From: Chloroflexota bacterium | Lineage (GTDB): Bacteria > Chloroflexota > Dehalococcoidia > DSTF01 > JACRBR01 | Length of the DNA: 25,496 nt | Reading direction: 5' to 3' | Assembly: GCA_025355835.1 (NCBI GenBank) | Contig: JANXYW010000196.1 | Span: 1 to 25,496 of the forward strand | In this document: piece by piece, positions 7,954 through 16,465 of the stretch | How the letters are laid out: each line of letters starts with the position of its first letter | How positions within the stretch are numbered: the stretch's first letter is position 1 | Translations under genes and position numbers: made by a program | Notes under the pieces: model-generated | Told to the model about the DNA's origin: nothing | What the model saw: only the letters and a program-made list of their open reading frames with translations | Databases searched by the model: none

Positions 7954-7973
7954 CCCTCGTCGTAGACGCGGTG

Positions 7974-7989
7974 TACCACCGGCGTGGTA
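7974..7989. promoter_or_regulatory. Short inverted repeat after ftsY
   Basis: TACCAC-CGGC-GTGGTA, a perfect 6-bp stem with a 4-base loop and no T-tract. It could be an operator or a leader hairpin of the downstream gene pair. Confidence 0.3.
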
Positions 7990-8032
7990 GTCGTGATCAG
8001 CGCGCCGAGCGGGCGCGCGTGAACGGGAGCCG

Positions 8033-10507
8033 ATGAGCGAGGCCGTCCGGTGGTGGCTGATTCTCCAGCTGGTAGGGATAACCCTGCTGCCGCTCTGCCT
8101 TGCGCTCTTTCGGCGGTTGCCTGACCGCGGGTACGCGCTGTCGAAGCCGTTCGGGTTGATCTTTCTCGGATACACGTTCTGGCTGCTCAATAGCCTGCAC
8201 ATTCTGCCCAACTCTGGCGGCGGCATTCTCGCCGCGCTGCTGCTGCTTGGCGCGATCTCCGGCATCTTCGTCTATCGCGAGCGCGACGAACTGCTGACGT
8301 GGGGGCGCGAGCACTGGCAGTACATTCTCGGCGTCGAAGTGTTGTTTCTGGTTGTGTTTGCGGTTGCGGTGTGGCTGCGCGCTTCCGTTGGCAACATCAG
8401 CGGCACCGAGCAGCCGATGGACCTGATGTTCATCAACGCGGCGACGCATGCGGAGCATTTCCCGCCGAAGGATCCGTGGCTCTCCGGCCACACGGTTGCG
8501 TACTACTACTTCGGGTATCTGATCGTTGCGATGACGGGGCGGCTGGCGGGTGTGGAACCGCAGATCGGCTACAACATCGGCCTCGCGATGATCGCGACGA
8601 TGGCGCTCGTTGGCGCGGCGGGCATCGTGTACAACCTCGTCGCGATGCGCGAGACGGCGGTCGAAGGTGATGCGCCTGCGCCGAAGACGCCATCGCTGCT
8701 TCCGTTCAACTGGAAGCCGCCCGTGTTCGGACTGGTCGGCGGGTTGATGCTCGTGATCATGGGTAACCTCGTCTGGGTGTTCCAGTTCATGTCGGCGTAC
8801 GGCATCGGCAGTGACGGGCTGTACGACTGGGTTGATGTGTCCGGGCTGAAGCACGGCGCTGCGAATCACGGATGGTATCCGTCGGACTTTTTTGCGTTCT
8901 TCAACGCTTCACGCATCTACCGACTCGACGACAAAGACTTCCGCGCGATCACCGAGTTCCCGATGTTCAGCTTTCTGCTGGGAGATATGCACCCGCACGT
9001 GATGGCGCTGCCGTTCGTGCTGCTTGTTGTCGCGCTTTCATTGACGCTGTTCCGCAGCCGCGAGCCGCTGGACGTGACGTTCTGGCTGCAGCGGCCGATC
9101 GCGCTCGTCGCGGCGGCGATCCTTGTCGGCGGGCTGGCGTTTCTGAATACGTGGGACATCGCGACGATGGCGTTCCTCGTTGTCGCGGCGGCCTTCGTCA
9201 GCAACTTCACGCGCGTGCGGGCGATCACATTCGATCTCTTCGTGCAGGCGATCACGTTCGCGCTGCCGTTGATGATCCTGGCGATCGTGATGTATCTGCC
9301 GTTCTACACGAGCTTCACGTCGCAGGCTGACGGCATCGGCGCCGTCGTGTCGAATCGCGGCATCACCGTGCCGGCGACGCGGCCGTTTCACCTGCTGCTG
9401 TTCTGGGGGCCGTTATTCGTCGTGGTGATTCCGTTCGTGCTGGCGCGGCTGCTGCCGATGCGAGCGCGCGTCACTCGCACGATGGGCGCGATCGCTGCAG
9501 CGCCGGCGGGGCTGGTGGTACTCGGATGGGTGCTGCTGTACGGGTTCGAGCAGGCGACGGACAGCAGCAAGCTCGGCGACGGGCCGGGCGATCTGTTCGC
9601 GCAGATCGGCGATCGCGGATCGGCGTGGCTGACGGCGATCTTCTTGAGCGCCGTGTTGGCGACGACGCTGCTGACGCTATGGTTGGAGTTGACGTCGGAT
9701 AGCGCAGATGCGGGCGGTCAGAATGCGAACGCGGGCGCGCCATTCGAGCGCGAGGGCGTGCTGTTCGTGCTGTTGCTCGTCGTGACGGCGATGCTGTTGA
9801 TTCTTGGCACGGAGTTCTTCTACGTGGGCGACGTGTTCAATTCGCGCATGAACTCGGTGTTCAAGCTGTACTACCAGGCGTGGATGATGCTGGCAATCGC
9901 TGGCGGGTTTTCGCTGTACTATCTGGCTTCGCGCTGGCGTGTGGCGTTCCCTCGGGAACAGCAGTATCGCCTCGTCTGGGCGGCGGCGGCGGCGCTGGTT
10001 CTGGCAGGTGCGGCGCTGTATCCGCTGGGCGGCACGGCGAACCGGCGGTACCGAACTGAGGGCGAGCTGCGCGGCCTTTCGTACTACCCGCAGGACGAGT
10101 TGAAGGCGATTGCGTTCCTGAATGGCCTGGCGCAGGGGCAGGATCTGGTGATCGCGGAGGCCGTGGGGAACGATTACAGTCTGGCGGCCCGTATCTCCGC
10201 CGCTACCGGCGTGCCGGCGATTCTGGGCTGGGGCGGGCACGAGGACCAGTGGCGAGGCGGGTCGTCGAAAGCACGGGCCGGCAGATTTGAGGACGTCAAT
10301 TCGCTATACACGACCACGGATACGGCGGCGATGAATCAGATTCTTAAGAAGTACGGCGTAACCTACGTCTATGTAGGGCCGTTAGAACGTAGTACGTACG
10401 GGGAAGCAGGGCTGGCAAAGTTCAAGCCGCTTCCTGTAGCGTTTCAATCGGGAACAGTTACGATATATCGAGCGTCAAGCACGACAGGTGAGGTCTCCGG
10501 CGAATGA
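8033..10507 (+). CDS. DUF2298 (Chlor_Arch_YYY) polytopic membrane protein
   Basis: Large hydrophobic protein of 824 aa with many transmembrane helices spread over its length. It carries hallmarks of the DUF2298/TIGR03662 family: GTEQPMD near residue 125, then FPPKDPWLSG and the YYYFGY motif at about 157-162. The family is uncharacterised but resembles GT-C glycosyltransferases in topology, with conserved acidic residues in the first long external loop. It typically occurs with TIGR03663 proteins, as here: the next gene starts inside this stop codon (ATGA, 10504-10507), implying translational coupling. GGGAG three bases before ATG 8033 is a weak ribosome binding site. A role in transferring sugars from lipid carriers to envelope components is inference. 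The last 200 bases are visibly less GC-rich than the rest. Confidence 0.9.
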   Translation: MSEAVRWWLILQLVGITLLPLCLALFRRLPDRGYALSKPFGLIFLGYTFWLLNSLHILPNSGGGILAALLLLGAISGIFVYRERDELLTWGREHWQYILGVEVLFLVVFAVAVWLRASVGNISGTEQPMDLMFINAATHAEHFPPKDPWLSGHTVAYYYFGYLIVAMTGRLAGVEPQIGYNIGLAMIATMALVGAAGIVYNLVAMRETAVEGDAPAPKTPSLLPFNWKPPVFGLVGGLMLVIMGNLVWVFQFMSAYGIGSDGLYDWVDVSGLKHGAANHGWYPSDFFAFFNASRIYRLDDKDFRAITEFPMFSFLLGDMHPHVMALPFVLLVVALSLTLFRSREPLDVTFWLQRPIALVAAAILVGGLAFLNTWDIATMAFLVVAAAFVSNFTRVRAITFDLFVQAITFALPLMILAIVMYLPFYTSFTSQADGIGAVVSNRGITVPATRPFHLLLFWGPLFVVVIPFVLARLLPMRARVTRTMGAIAAAPAGLVVLGWVLLYGFEQATDSSKLGDGPGDLFAQIGDRGSAWLTAIFLSAVLATTLLTLWLELTSDSADAGGQNANAGAPFEREGVLFVLLLVVTAMLLILGTEFFYVGDVFNSRMNSVFKLYYQAWMMLAIAGGFSLYYLASRWRVAFPREQQYRLVWAAAAALVLAGAALYPLGGTANRRYRTEGELRGLSYYPQDELKAIAFLNGLAQGQDLVIAEAVGNDYSLAARISAATGVPAILGWGGHEDQWRGGSSKARAGRFEDVNSLYTTTDTAAMNQILKKYGVTYVYVGPLERSTYGEAGLAKFKPLPVAFQSGTVTIYRASSTTGEVSGE

Positions 10508-13500
10508 GCGTACAAGAACCGAATCTACCGTATGGCGGAACGACCGGTGAGCGGCTGAAGTCGTTCGCCGTGAACACCGAAATGCGCGAACGCCTGAACG
10601 TGCTTGCGGGCCGGTACTGGGAGGTCGCCACGTACGGGCTCATCGGTATCCTGGCCGCGGTGCTGCGGTTCTACAACCTCGGCGCGCGCGCGATGCACCA
10701 CGACGAGAGCTTGCACGGCTTCTTCAGCTGGGGCTTCAAGAACGGCCTCGACGACTTCTTCACGTTTGGCACCGGCAACACCGACACGTATAAACACGTC
10801 CCGTTCATGCACGGCCCGTTCCAGTTCATCGGCAACGGGTTCATGATGTGGATTTTCGGCGACGGGAACTACCAGGCGCGCATCCTGGCGGCGACGATGG
10901 GGACGGGGCTGGTGCTGCTGCCGTTCCTCTTCCGCGGCCAAATCGGCCGCATTGGCGCGCTGGCGGCCTCCGCGTTTATCGCGTTCTCGCCGACGCTTTT
11001 GTACTACAGCCGGTTCACGCGCGAGGACATCTACACCGCGTTCTGGACGTTCGGCATGGTGATCTTCGCGTGGCGCTACATGGCGTCGCGGGAGAACAAG
11101 TGGCTGTACCTGACGGCGGGCTTCCTGGCCGGCTCCTTCCTGACGAAGGAGACGACGTTCATGCACGCCGCGGCGTTCATCTTCTTCTTCATGTATGTGT
11201 TCGCGGGACATATCGCGGACAAGATCAGACCCGAGCGAGAAGCGCGTGGACTCGCGCTCGTAGATCCGAAGCTCCTTGCGGCAATTGCGGCTGGCGTTTT
11301 CGTGCTCGCCCTCGTCGCGCTCCCCATCGTCGGCGCGTTTCAGATACCACTTGCGGTCGCAGTTGTCGGAGCGCTGGCAGCAGTCCTCGCATTTGTGTTC
11401 GCGCAGTACCCAGCACAAACGAAGCCACTTCAATACGTAACGCTTGTCGTCTTGTCGATTCCGGGCGGGCTACTCCTTGCGGTCCTGTGGCCGTTCGCCG
11501 CGAGCTGGCGAGAGAAATACCAACTCGACGAGATGCCGCCCGAGGCGAACCTGATCATCGTCATGGGGACACTGGCTCTGCCGCTCTATGCCGCCGGCGT
11601 GCAATTGCTGCTTGGCAAAGACTGGACGAACCGCGCGCAGGATGCCGGCAACTCGCACGTCGCCAGCGCCGAACAGACGCTGGCTGTCGTCAGTGTGCTC
11701 GGACTGATCGTGCTGTCGGCGGCGATCGGGTTGGCGTGGCGGCCGAAGGTGTGGGCGATTGCGGCGGCGTGCTTCTGGGTGCCGTTCGTGCTGCTTTCGA
11801 CGACGTTTTTCAGCAACCTGCCCGGCTTCTTCTCGGTGATCTGGGGCTCGCTGGACTACTGGCTGAGCCAGCAGGACGTGCGGCGCGGTAATCAACCGGA
11901 CTACTACTATTTCATCACGATTCCGGTGTACGAATTCCTGCCGCTCGTCCTGTCGCTGGCTGCGGGGATGTACTACACGATTCGCGGCAAAGCGCGGAAC
12001 GCGACGTTCGTCGGCGCGGGGCTGCTTGCGATCCTGGTGTTGCTGCTGCTTCCGCCCGGACCCGACGTACAGAAAGTCTCGTCGTTCCACATCATTCTGC
12101 CGTTTTTGATCACCCTGATCGGCATCTTCTCGTTCGACATGGATCGGCTGAACCGGTTCCTGCTGTTCTGGCTGGTGTTCACCGGCTTCGCGCTGACGGT
12201 CGCGGGCGAGAAGATGCCGTGGTTGAACGTGCACATCGCGCTGCCGCTGGCGGTGCTCGCGGGACGATTCGTCGGCGACATGTTGGAGAGCACGGACCTG
12301 CGGCCGGAGCTGCCGAAGTTCGACCGGTTGGCGCCATTTGCGTACGTCGCCATCGCGTCGGCGCTGTCAGTGCTGATCTTCGTGCTGTTTGGGCCGTTCT
12401 CGCTTGCCTCGACGGGCGGCTGGATTCTCGCGCTGGTCGCGGCGATTTCGGTCTACTGGGCGTACACGGGCTACAGCCGGACGACGGCGCTGCAGGTTGC
12501 GATGGCCGGCGCTGTCTGCGCCGTCGCGGTGTTCTCGGCGCACGCTGCGGTGCTCGCTTCGTGGGGGCATCCGAGCCTGCCGCGGACGCTCGTTGGCGAT
12601 GTCGCGCACCGCGATCACGGCGACGTGCCGGACGAGCTGCTAGTGTACACGCAGACATCGGGCGATATTCCTGTCCTGGCGGCGCAGGTGGACAAGGCAG
12701 CAAAAGAATCGGGCCTGGGCGACAAGCTGCCGATCGTGGTCGACTCCGTCGATGGGTACACATGGCCGTGGGCGTGGTACTTGCGGGACTACAAGAGCGT
12801 TTCCTACACGACGATCAGCGCGAACTACACGCCGCCGCAGGGCGCGATTCTCTTCATCTCGAAAGCATCGGCGACGAACGTGGTCACGGGCGACGCGTAC
12901 AACGAAGGCGTGCCATACCACCACCGCCGCTGGTTCCCTGAGGAGTATCGAGGCGCGGACGGGAAGTACTCGTCGCGCAACTTCTTTAGCGACCTCTTCT
13001 CGACGAGCGCGCTGCACAAGTGGTTCGACTACTGGGTGAACCGCACGCCGCCGAACGAGCTGGGTACCGTGGATGGCGTTGCGTTCTTCCCGAAGGGCTA
13101 TTCTCAGTTGACGGCGCCGCCGGCGGGTCCGACGGTGCGCACCGACGGGACGCAGCTCGTGATCGGCGGCAACGGTTCGGCGAAGGGGCAGATGAGCGGC
13201 GTGTCGGACGTTGTGTTCGACTCGATCGGCAATCTGTACTTCGCAGATACAAACAACAACCGCATCGAGAAGTACGACGCGCAGGGCAACTTCCAGACCG
13301 TCGCGGGCGGCTTCGGCGGCGATGTGCAGATGAACCAGCCGTGGTCGATGGTGGTTGCGCCGGACGGCACGGTGTTTGTCGCCGATACGTGGAACCACAA
13401 GCTGGTGAAGCTCGACAAGGATCTGAAGAAGGTGAAGGAGTGGGGTGTCGGCGGCCAGACGGATGTCGGCGGCGATCCGCTGAAACTGTTCGGGCCGCGT

Positions 13501-14019
13501 GACATCGCGCTCTCGCCTGAGGGACATGTGCTGATTGTTGACACGGGCAACAACCGCGTGATCGAGTACACGAGCGACGGCGATGTCGTACGGCAGTTCG
13601 GCAGCAAGGGCACATCCGGCGACCCGCTGCAGTTCAACGAACCATCGAGTCTTGCGGTCGCGGCCAACGGCGACATCTTCGTCGCGGACTTCTGGAACAA
13701 GCGGATTGTCCATTTCGACAAGGACTTGAAGTCGAAGGGGATCATCAACGTCGATGCGTGGGGCAGCCAGGCGGTGACGGAGCGTGGCTATCTGGCGCTG
13801 CTACCTGACGGCCGCATACTCGCGACCGATCCGACGCACGGCAAGATACTCGCGTTCGGTGCGGACGGCGCGCCGCTCGCTTCGTACGACTTGCCGAAGG
13901 AAGGTGCGCAGGCGCAGGCGCGACCGGTTGGCATCGCGACGGACGGTACGAGCGTCGTTGTGACGGATTCGATTGGGAATGTGGCGCGGAAGATTCCGCT
14001 GAGCGAGATCATCAAGTAA
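10504..14019 (+). CDS. TIGR03663/Agl23-like GT-C membrane protein with C-terminal NHL beta-propeller
   Basis: Protein of 1171 aa in two parts. The first, about residues 40-680, is polytopic and resembles PMT/ArnT-type GT-C glycosyltransferases: HHDESLHGFF at about 65-74 in the first external loop, with the Asp-Glu pair expected for a lipid-sugar transferase, and RFTREDIY at about 170-177. After a probably extracytoplasmic stretch (about 690-880) comes a soluble domain with six NHL-type repeats, near residues 899, 945, 997, 1046, 1092 and 1140, recognisable by phrases such as LYFADTNNNRIEKY and VFVADTWNHKLVKL. Six blades should close a propeller outside the membrane. The family usually accompanies DUF2298 proteins, and here translation is coupled to one. 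Enzyme activity and substrate are not established; surface glycan or glycoprotein assembly is inference. Residues about 238-336 use atypical codons. Confidence 0.88.
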   Translation: MSVQEPNLPYGGTTGERLKSFAVNTEMRERLNVLAGRYWEVATYGLIGILAAVLRFYNLGARAMHHDESLHGFFSWGFKNGLDDFFTFGTGNTDTYKHVPFMHGPFQFIGNGFMMWIFGDGNYQARILAATMGTGLVLLPFLFRGQIGRIGALAASAFIAFSPTLLYYSRFTREDIYTAFWTFGMVIFAWRYMASRENKWLYLTAGFLAGSFLTKETTFMHAAAFIFFFMYVFAGHIADKIRPEREARGLALVDPKLLAAIAAGVFVLALVALPIVGAFQIPLAVAVVGALAAVLAFVFAQYPAQTKPLQYVTLVVLSIPGGLLLAVLWPFAASWREKYQLDEMPPEANLIIVMGTLALPLYAAGVQLLLGKDWTNRAQDAGNSHVASAEQTLAVVSVLGLIVLSAAIGLAWRPKVWAIAAACFWVPFVLLSTTFFSNLPGFFSVIWGSLDYWLSQQDVRRGNQPDYYYFITIPVYEFLPLVLSLAAGMYYTIRGKARNATFVGAGLLAILVLLLLPPGPDVQKVSSFHIILPFLITLIGIFSFDMDRLNRFLLFWLVFTGFALTVAGEKMPWLNVHIALPLAVLAGRFVGDMLESTDLRPELPKFDRLAPFAYVAIASALSVLIFVLFGPFSLASTGGWILALVAAISVYWAYTGYSRTTALQVAMAGAVCAVAVFSAHAAVLASWGHPSLPRTLVGDVAHRDHGDVPDELLVYTQTSGDIPVLAAQVDKAAKESGLGDKLPIVVDSVDGYTWPWAWYLRDYKSVSYTTISANYTPPQGAILFISKASATNVVTGDAYNEGVPYHHRRWFPEEYRGADGKYSSRNFFSDLFSTSALHKWFDYWVNRTPPNELGTVDGVAFFPKGYSQLTAPPAGPTVRTDGTQLVIGGNGSAKGQMSGVSDVVFDSIGNLYFADTNNNRIEKYDAQGNFQTVAGGFGGDVQMNQPWSMVVAPDGTVFVADTWNHKLVKLDKDLKKVKEWGVGGQTDVGGDPLKLFGPRDIALSPEGHVLIVDTGNNRVIEYTSDGDVVRQFGSKGTSGDPLQFNEPSSLAVAANGDIFVADFWNKRIVHFDKDLKSKGIINVDAWGSQAVTERGYLALLPDGRILATDPTHGKILAFGADGAPLASYDLPKEGAQAQARPVGIATDGTSVVVTDSIGNVARKIPLSEIIK

Positions 14020-14044
14020 CGGCCGGATGGCAATGTACGCATTG

Positions 14045-14075
14045 GGCTCGCGCTCGGAAGGGCGCGAGCCTTTTT
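14045..14075 (+). terminator. Intrinsic terminator of the DUF2298/GT-C pair
   Basis: GGCTCGCGC pairs with GCGCGAGCC, extended inward by a T-G and a C-G pair to an 11-bp stem closed by a GGAA (GNRA) tetraloop, followed directly by TTTTT. It begins 25 bases after the stop codon. Confidence 0.92.
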
Positions 14076-14086
14076 GTTGTGTGGTA

Positions 14087-14140
14087 TTGATTTCGGGCAG
14101 CTTCTGTGGGATGGGGAGGACACACACGTCCGCCCCTACA
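14087..14140. repeat. REP-like element, copy B1 (first unit of a tandem pair)
   Basis: Begins TTGATTTC and ends CGCCCCTACA. The unit at 14154-14212 shares the same start and end and much of the middle (GCAG.TT..GTG.G). The internal palindrome is degenerate in this unit. Confidence 0.65.
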
Positions 14141-14153
14141 TTGTGTCGCGGTT

Positions 14154-14212
14154 TTGATTTCAGACAGTTTGTGTGTGGGACGGGGGCGGGCGCAACGGGT
14201 TGCGCCCCTACA
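14154..14212. repeat. REP-like element, copy B2 (second unit of a tandem pair)
   Basis: Begins TTGATTTC, 67 bases after the first unit, and ends CGCCCCTACA. The core GGGCGCAAC-GG-GTTGCGCCC (14188-14207) is a perfect 9-bp inverted repeat. Bases 14187-14215 match 5990-6018 with one difference. Confidence 0.75.
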
Positions 14213-14260
14213 GCGTTTCGGGCGCGCGCGGCCAGGTTTCCGCCGGGTGGCGTGACATGG

Positions 14261-14317
14261 GACCTCACCCCGACCCTCTCCGGCTCGCCACAGCGAGCAG
14301 GCCCGCGGAGAGGGAGG
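14261..14317. repeat. Palindromic element with nested hairpins
   Basis: Outer arms CCCTCTCC (14274-14281) and GGAGAGGG (14307-14314) enclose an inner stem GCTCGC-CACA-GCGAGC (14283-14298). The start CCTCACCCC and end GGAGAGGGAGG recall the element at 5874-5940. The rest of the 490-base gap between 14020 and 14509 holds the terminator, the two repeat units, a dyad near 14430 and the cox15 leader hairpin; no gene is seen in it. Confidence 0.6.
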
Positions 14318-14425
14318 ACGGCTTCGCGCTGTGGAGCGACCGACTGTTGCGGTCATAGACGTTGCGGCGTCTCGTCTTTTGTCTATCTGCGCTTGATCGG
14401 GCGGGGTGCTCGTGTTACTTGTGAA

Positions 14426-14445
14426 TGCGGTAACAAACGACCGCA
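14426..14445. promoter_or_regulatory. Inverted repeat upstream of cox15
   Basis: TGCGGT (14426-14431) and ACCGCA (14440-14445) are perfect 6-base arms. An overlapping dyad GTTAC (14414-14418) and GTAAC (14430-14434) cannot form at the same time. They may be operator sites about 65-95 bases before the cox15 start; no regulator is identified. Confidence 0.3.
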
Positions 14446-14474
14446 TCTCGGGTTGCATTGACCCCTGAAGGGCC

Positions 14475-14502
14475 GGAGAGGGAGCCCGCCGGACAGGCGG
14501 GC
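14475..14502 (+). promoter_or_regulatory. cox15 leader: distant Shine-Dalgarno plus hairpin
   Basis: GGAGAGGGAG (14475-14484) is a strong Shine-Dalgarno-like run but lies 25 bases before ATG 14510. A perfect 7-bp hairpin, GCCCGCC-GGACA-GGCGGGC (14484-14502), fills the space. If folded, it would leave about seven bases to the start codon. Confidence 0.4.
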
Positions 14503-14509
14503 GGCACGC

Positions 14510-15460
14510 ATGACCTGGTTCCAGCGCCTGCTCCTGGTGACGATCGCCGCCACATTTGTGCTGGTCGTGATTGGGGGTACGGTACGGGCGACGGACTCCG
14601 GGTTGGGCTGTCCGGATTGGCCGACGTGCCACGGCAAGCTGATCCCGAGCGCCGACAAACACACCATCATCGAGTACTCGCACCGGATGGCGGCGACCGT
14701 CGTCGGATTTCTGTTTCTTGGCGTGACGTTCTTCACGTTCAAGACGGAGCGGCGCAACAAGTTGGTTTTCTGGCTGGCATTCAGCGCGGGGCTGCTCCTT
14801 GCCGGGCAGATCATCCTTGGCGGCGTGACGGTGAAGAGAGAATTGCCGTCCGAGATCGTCGCGGCGCATTTAGGGACGGCGATGATCTTCACGGCGGTGA
14901 TGATCGTGACTGCGACGATCTCGCTGATGCGGGCGCATGGTCATCGCGTGTTTGCGTTCGCTTCAGAGACGACGTTCAATCGGTTGGCGATCCTGACATC
15001 GGCGACGGCGTTTGTGACGCTGGTTCTTGGTTCGTACATCAGCGGCACCGATGCGGCGCTCGCGTGCAGCGGCTGGCCGCTGTGCAACGGCAGCCTGACG
15101 CCGGGCGGCAACAGCGCCGAAGGACTGCACTTCCTGCATCGACTGGTGGCGGGGCTGTTGGGGCTGATGATTCTTGGATTGGCGTATCAGGCGTTCGAAG
15201 AGCGGCGGCGGCAGCCGTTGCTGGTGTGGCTTTCCGTCGGCGCGGGTGTGTTGTACATCGCGCAGGCGCTGATCGGCGCGGCGAACATCTGGACGGAGCT
15301 GGCGGCGGGCGTTGTGGTAACGCACTTGTCGCTGGCGGCGCTGTTGTGGTGCGTGATGGTGACGATCACGGCGCTGGCGTACTATCTGCCGGGGGATGAC
15401 GTGAGCGGTGTGGACGAGCACGCGGCGCAGCGAGCAAAGGCGGCCGAATGGGCGCGATAA
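14510..15460 (+). CDS. ctaA: Heme A synthase (COX15/CtaA)
   Basis: Integral membrane enzyme that oxidises the C8 methyl of heme O to a formyl group, giving heme A for aa3-type cytochrome oxidases. At 316 aa it shows the internally duplicated eight-helix pattern. The four heme-ligand histidines are visible: His58 (EYSHR), His120 (AAHLG), His210 (FLHRLV) and His272 (VVTHLS). Two cysteine pairs in external loops, Cys34/Cys40 (CPDWPTC) and Cys186/Cys192 (CSGWPLC), correspond to the loop cysteines of Bacillus-type CtaA, though with a CX5C spacing. It overlaps ctaB by 13 bases, so the two are co-transcribed and probably translationally coupled. No oxidase subunit gene lies in the window. Confidence 0.95.
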   Translation: MTWFQRLLLVTIAATFVLVVIGGTVRATDSGLGCPDWPTCHGKLIPSADKHTIIEYSHRMAATVVGFLFLGVTFFTFKTERRNKLVFWLAFSAGLLLAGQIILGGVTVKRELPSEIVAAHLGTAMIFTAVMIVTATISLMRAHGHRVFAFASETTFNRLAILTSATAFVTLVLGSYISGTDAALACSGWPLCNGSLTPGGNSAEGLHFLHRLVAGLLGLMILGLAYQAFEERRRQPLLVWLSVGAGVLYIAQALIGAANIWTELAAGVVVTHLSLAALLWCVMVTITALAYYLPGDDVSGVDEHAAQRAKAAEWAR

Positions 15461-16356
15461 ACACGAGCATCGCCAGCCGGCCGCTGAGCCTGCGCTCGAC
15501 GTTGAGCGCGTACATCTCTCTGACGAAGCCGCGGATCATCGTGGAGCTGCTGATCACGACCGTGCCTGCGATGGTGCTGGCCGAGCAGGGCTGGCCGTCG
15601 TGGTGGCTCGTCATCGCGACGGTGCTGGGCGGGACGCTTGCGGCGGGTGGCGCGAACGCGATCAACTGCTATCTGGATCGCGACATCGACGAGATCATGC
15701 ATCGGACGCAAGGGCGGCCGCTGCCGATGGGGAAGATGGAGCCGTCGAGCGCGCTCGCGTTTGCGCTGACGCTCGAAGTCGTCGCGTTCGTGCTGCTGCT
15801 GGTGACCTCGAACCTGCTCGCGGCGACGCTGGCGCTTTCGGCGACTGCGTTCTACGTGTTCATCTACACGATGTGGCTGAAGCGGACGAGCTCGCAGAAC
15901 ATCGTCATCGGCGGCGCTGCGGGCGCGTTTCCGCCGCTCGTAGGCTGGGCGGCCGTGACGGGGAGCCTCGCGTGGCCGCCGCTGGTGCTGTTCGCGATCA
16001 TCTTCTTCTGGACGCCGCCGCACTTCTGGGCGCTGGCGATCAAGTACAAGGACGACTACGCGCGCGCCGAGGTGCCGATGCTGCCGGTGGTGGCGACGAT
16101 GGAGAACACGAAGTCGCAGATATTCTGGTATTCGGTCGCGTTGGTGCCGGTGTCGCTGTTGCTGCTCCTTACGGGAACAGTGAGCTGGATCTATCTCGGC
16201 TCGGCCCTGGTGCTTGGCGCGGCGTTTGTGCGGCAGACGTGGATCTTGCGCGGCGATGATCGCGTGGGCGCGGCGATGAGCGTGTTCAAGGTGTCGCTGT
16301 ACTATCTTGCGCTGCTGTTCGTTGCGGTGGCCGCGGATGTGTTGATTCTCGGGTAG
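15448..16356 (+). CDS. ctaB: Protoheme IX farnesyltransferase (heme O synthase)
   Basis: UbiA-superfamily prenyltransferase that adds farnesyl to heme B, making heme O for the preceding gene product. The 302-aa membrane protein has both Asp-rich motifs: NCYLDRDIDEIMHRTQGRP at about residue 73, which binds the diphosphate through Mg, and YKDDYARAEVPMLP at about residue 200. About nine hydrophobic helices are evident, including FFWTPPHFWALAIKY before the second motif. The ATG at 15448 lies inside the end of ctaA; an AAAGGCGG run upstream is a modest ribosome binding site. Expression is probably coupled to ctaA. No terminator with a T-tract is seen after it; the repeat doublet at 16402-16515 follows. 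Confidence 0.96.
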   Translation: MGAINTSIASRPLSLRSTLSAYISLTKPRIIVELLITTVPAMVLAEQGWPSWWLVIATVLGGTLAAGGANAINCYLDRDIDEIMHRTQGRPLPMGKMEPSSALAFALTLEVVAFVLLLVTSNLLAATLALSATAFYVFIYTMWLKRTSSQNIVIGGAAGAFPPLVGWAAVTGSLAWPPLVLFAIIFFWTPPHFWALAIKYKDDYARAEVPMLPVVATMENTKSQIFWYSVALVPVSLLLLLTGTVSWIYLGSALVLGAAFVRQTWILRGDDRVGAAMSVFKVSLYYLALLFVAVAADVLILG

Positions 16357-16401
16357 ATGTCGCGGGTTCGGTGCAGCGGCGGTGCCTGCGAGATTCGCAT
16401 G

Positions 16402-16452
16402 GCATCGAATGTTGGTACGCGCGCGAGGGCGGCCACACGGGGCCGCCCCTAC
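16402..16452. repeat. REP-like element, copy C1 (first unit of a tandem pair)
   Basis: Begins GCATCGAATGTTGG and ends in GCCCCTAC. The core GGGCGGCC-ACACGG-GGCCGCCC (16427-16448) is a perfect 8-bp inverted repeat. Confidence 0.7.
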
Positions 16453-16465
16453 GATTTCGATTGTT

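Noticed and set aside
14020..14509. Possible small genes in the 490-base gap
   Set aside because: Open frames here overlap repeat elements and the terminator and have no ribosome binding site or coding character.
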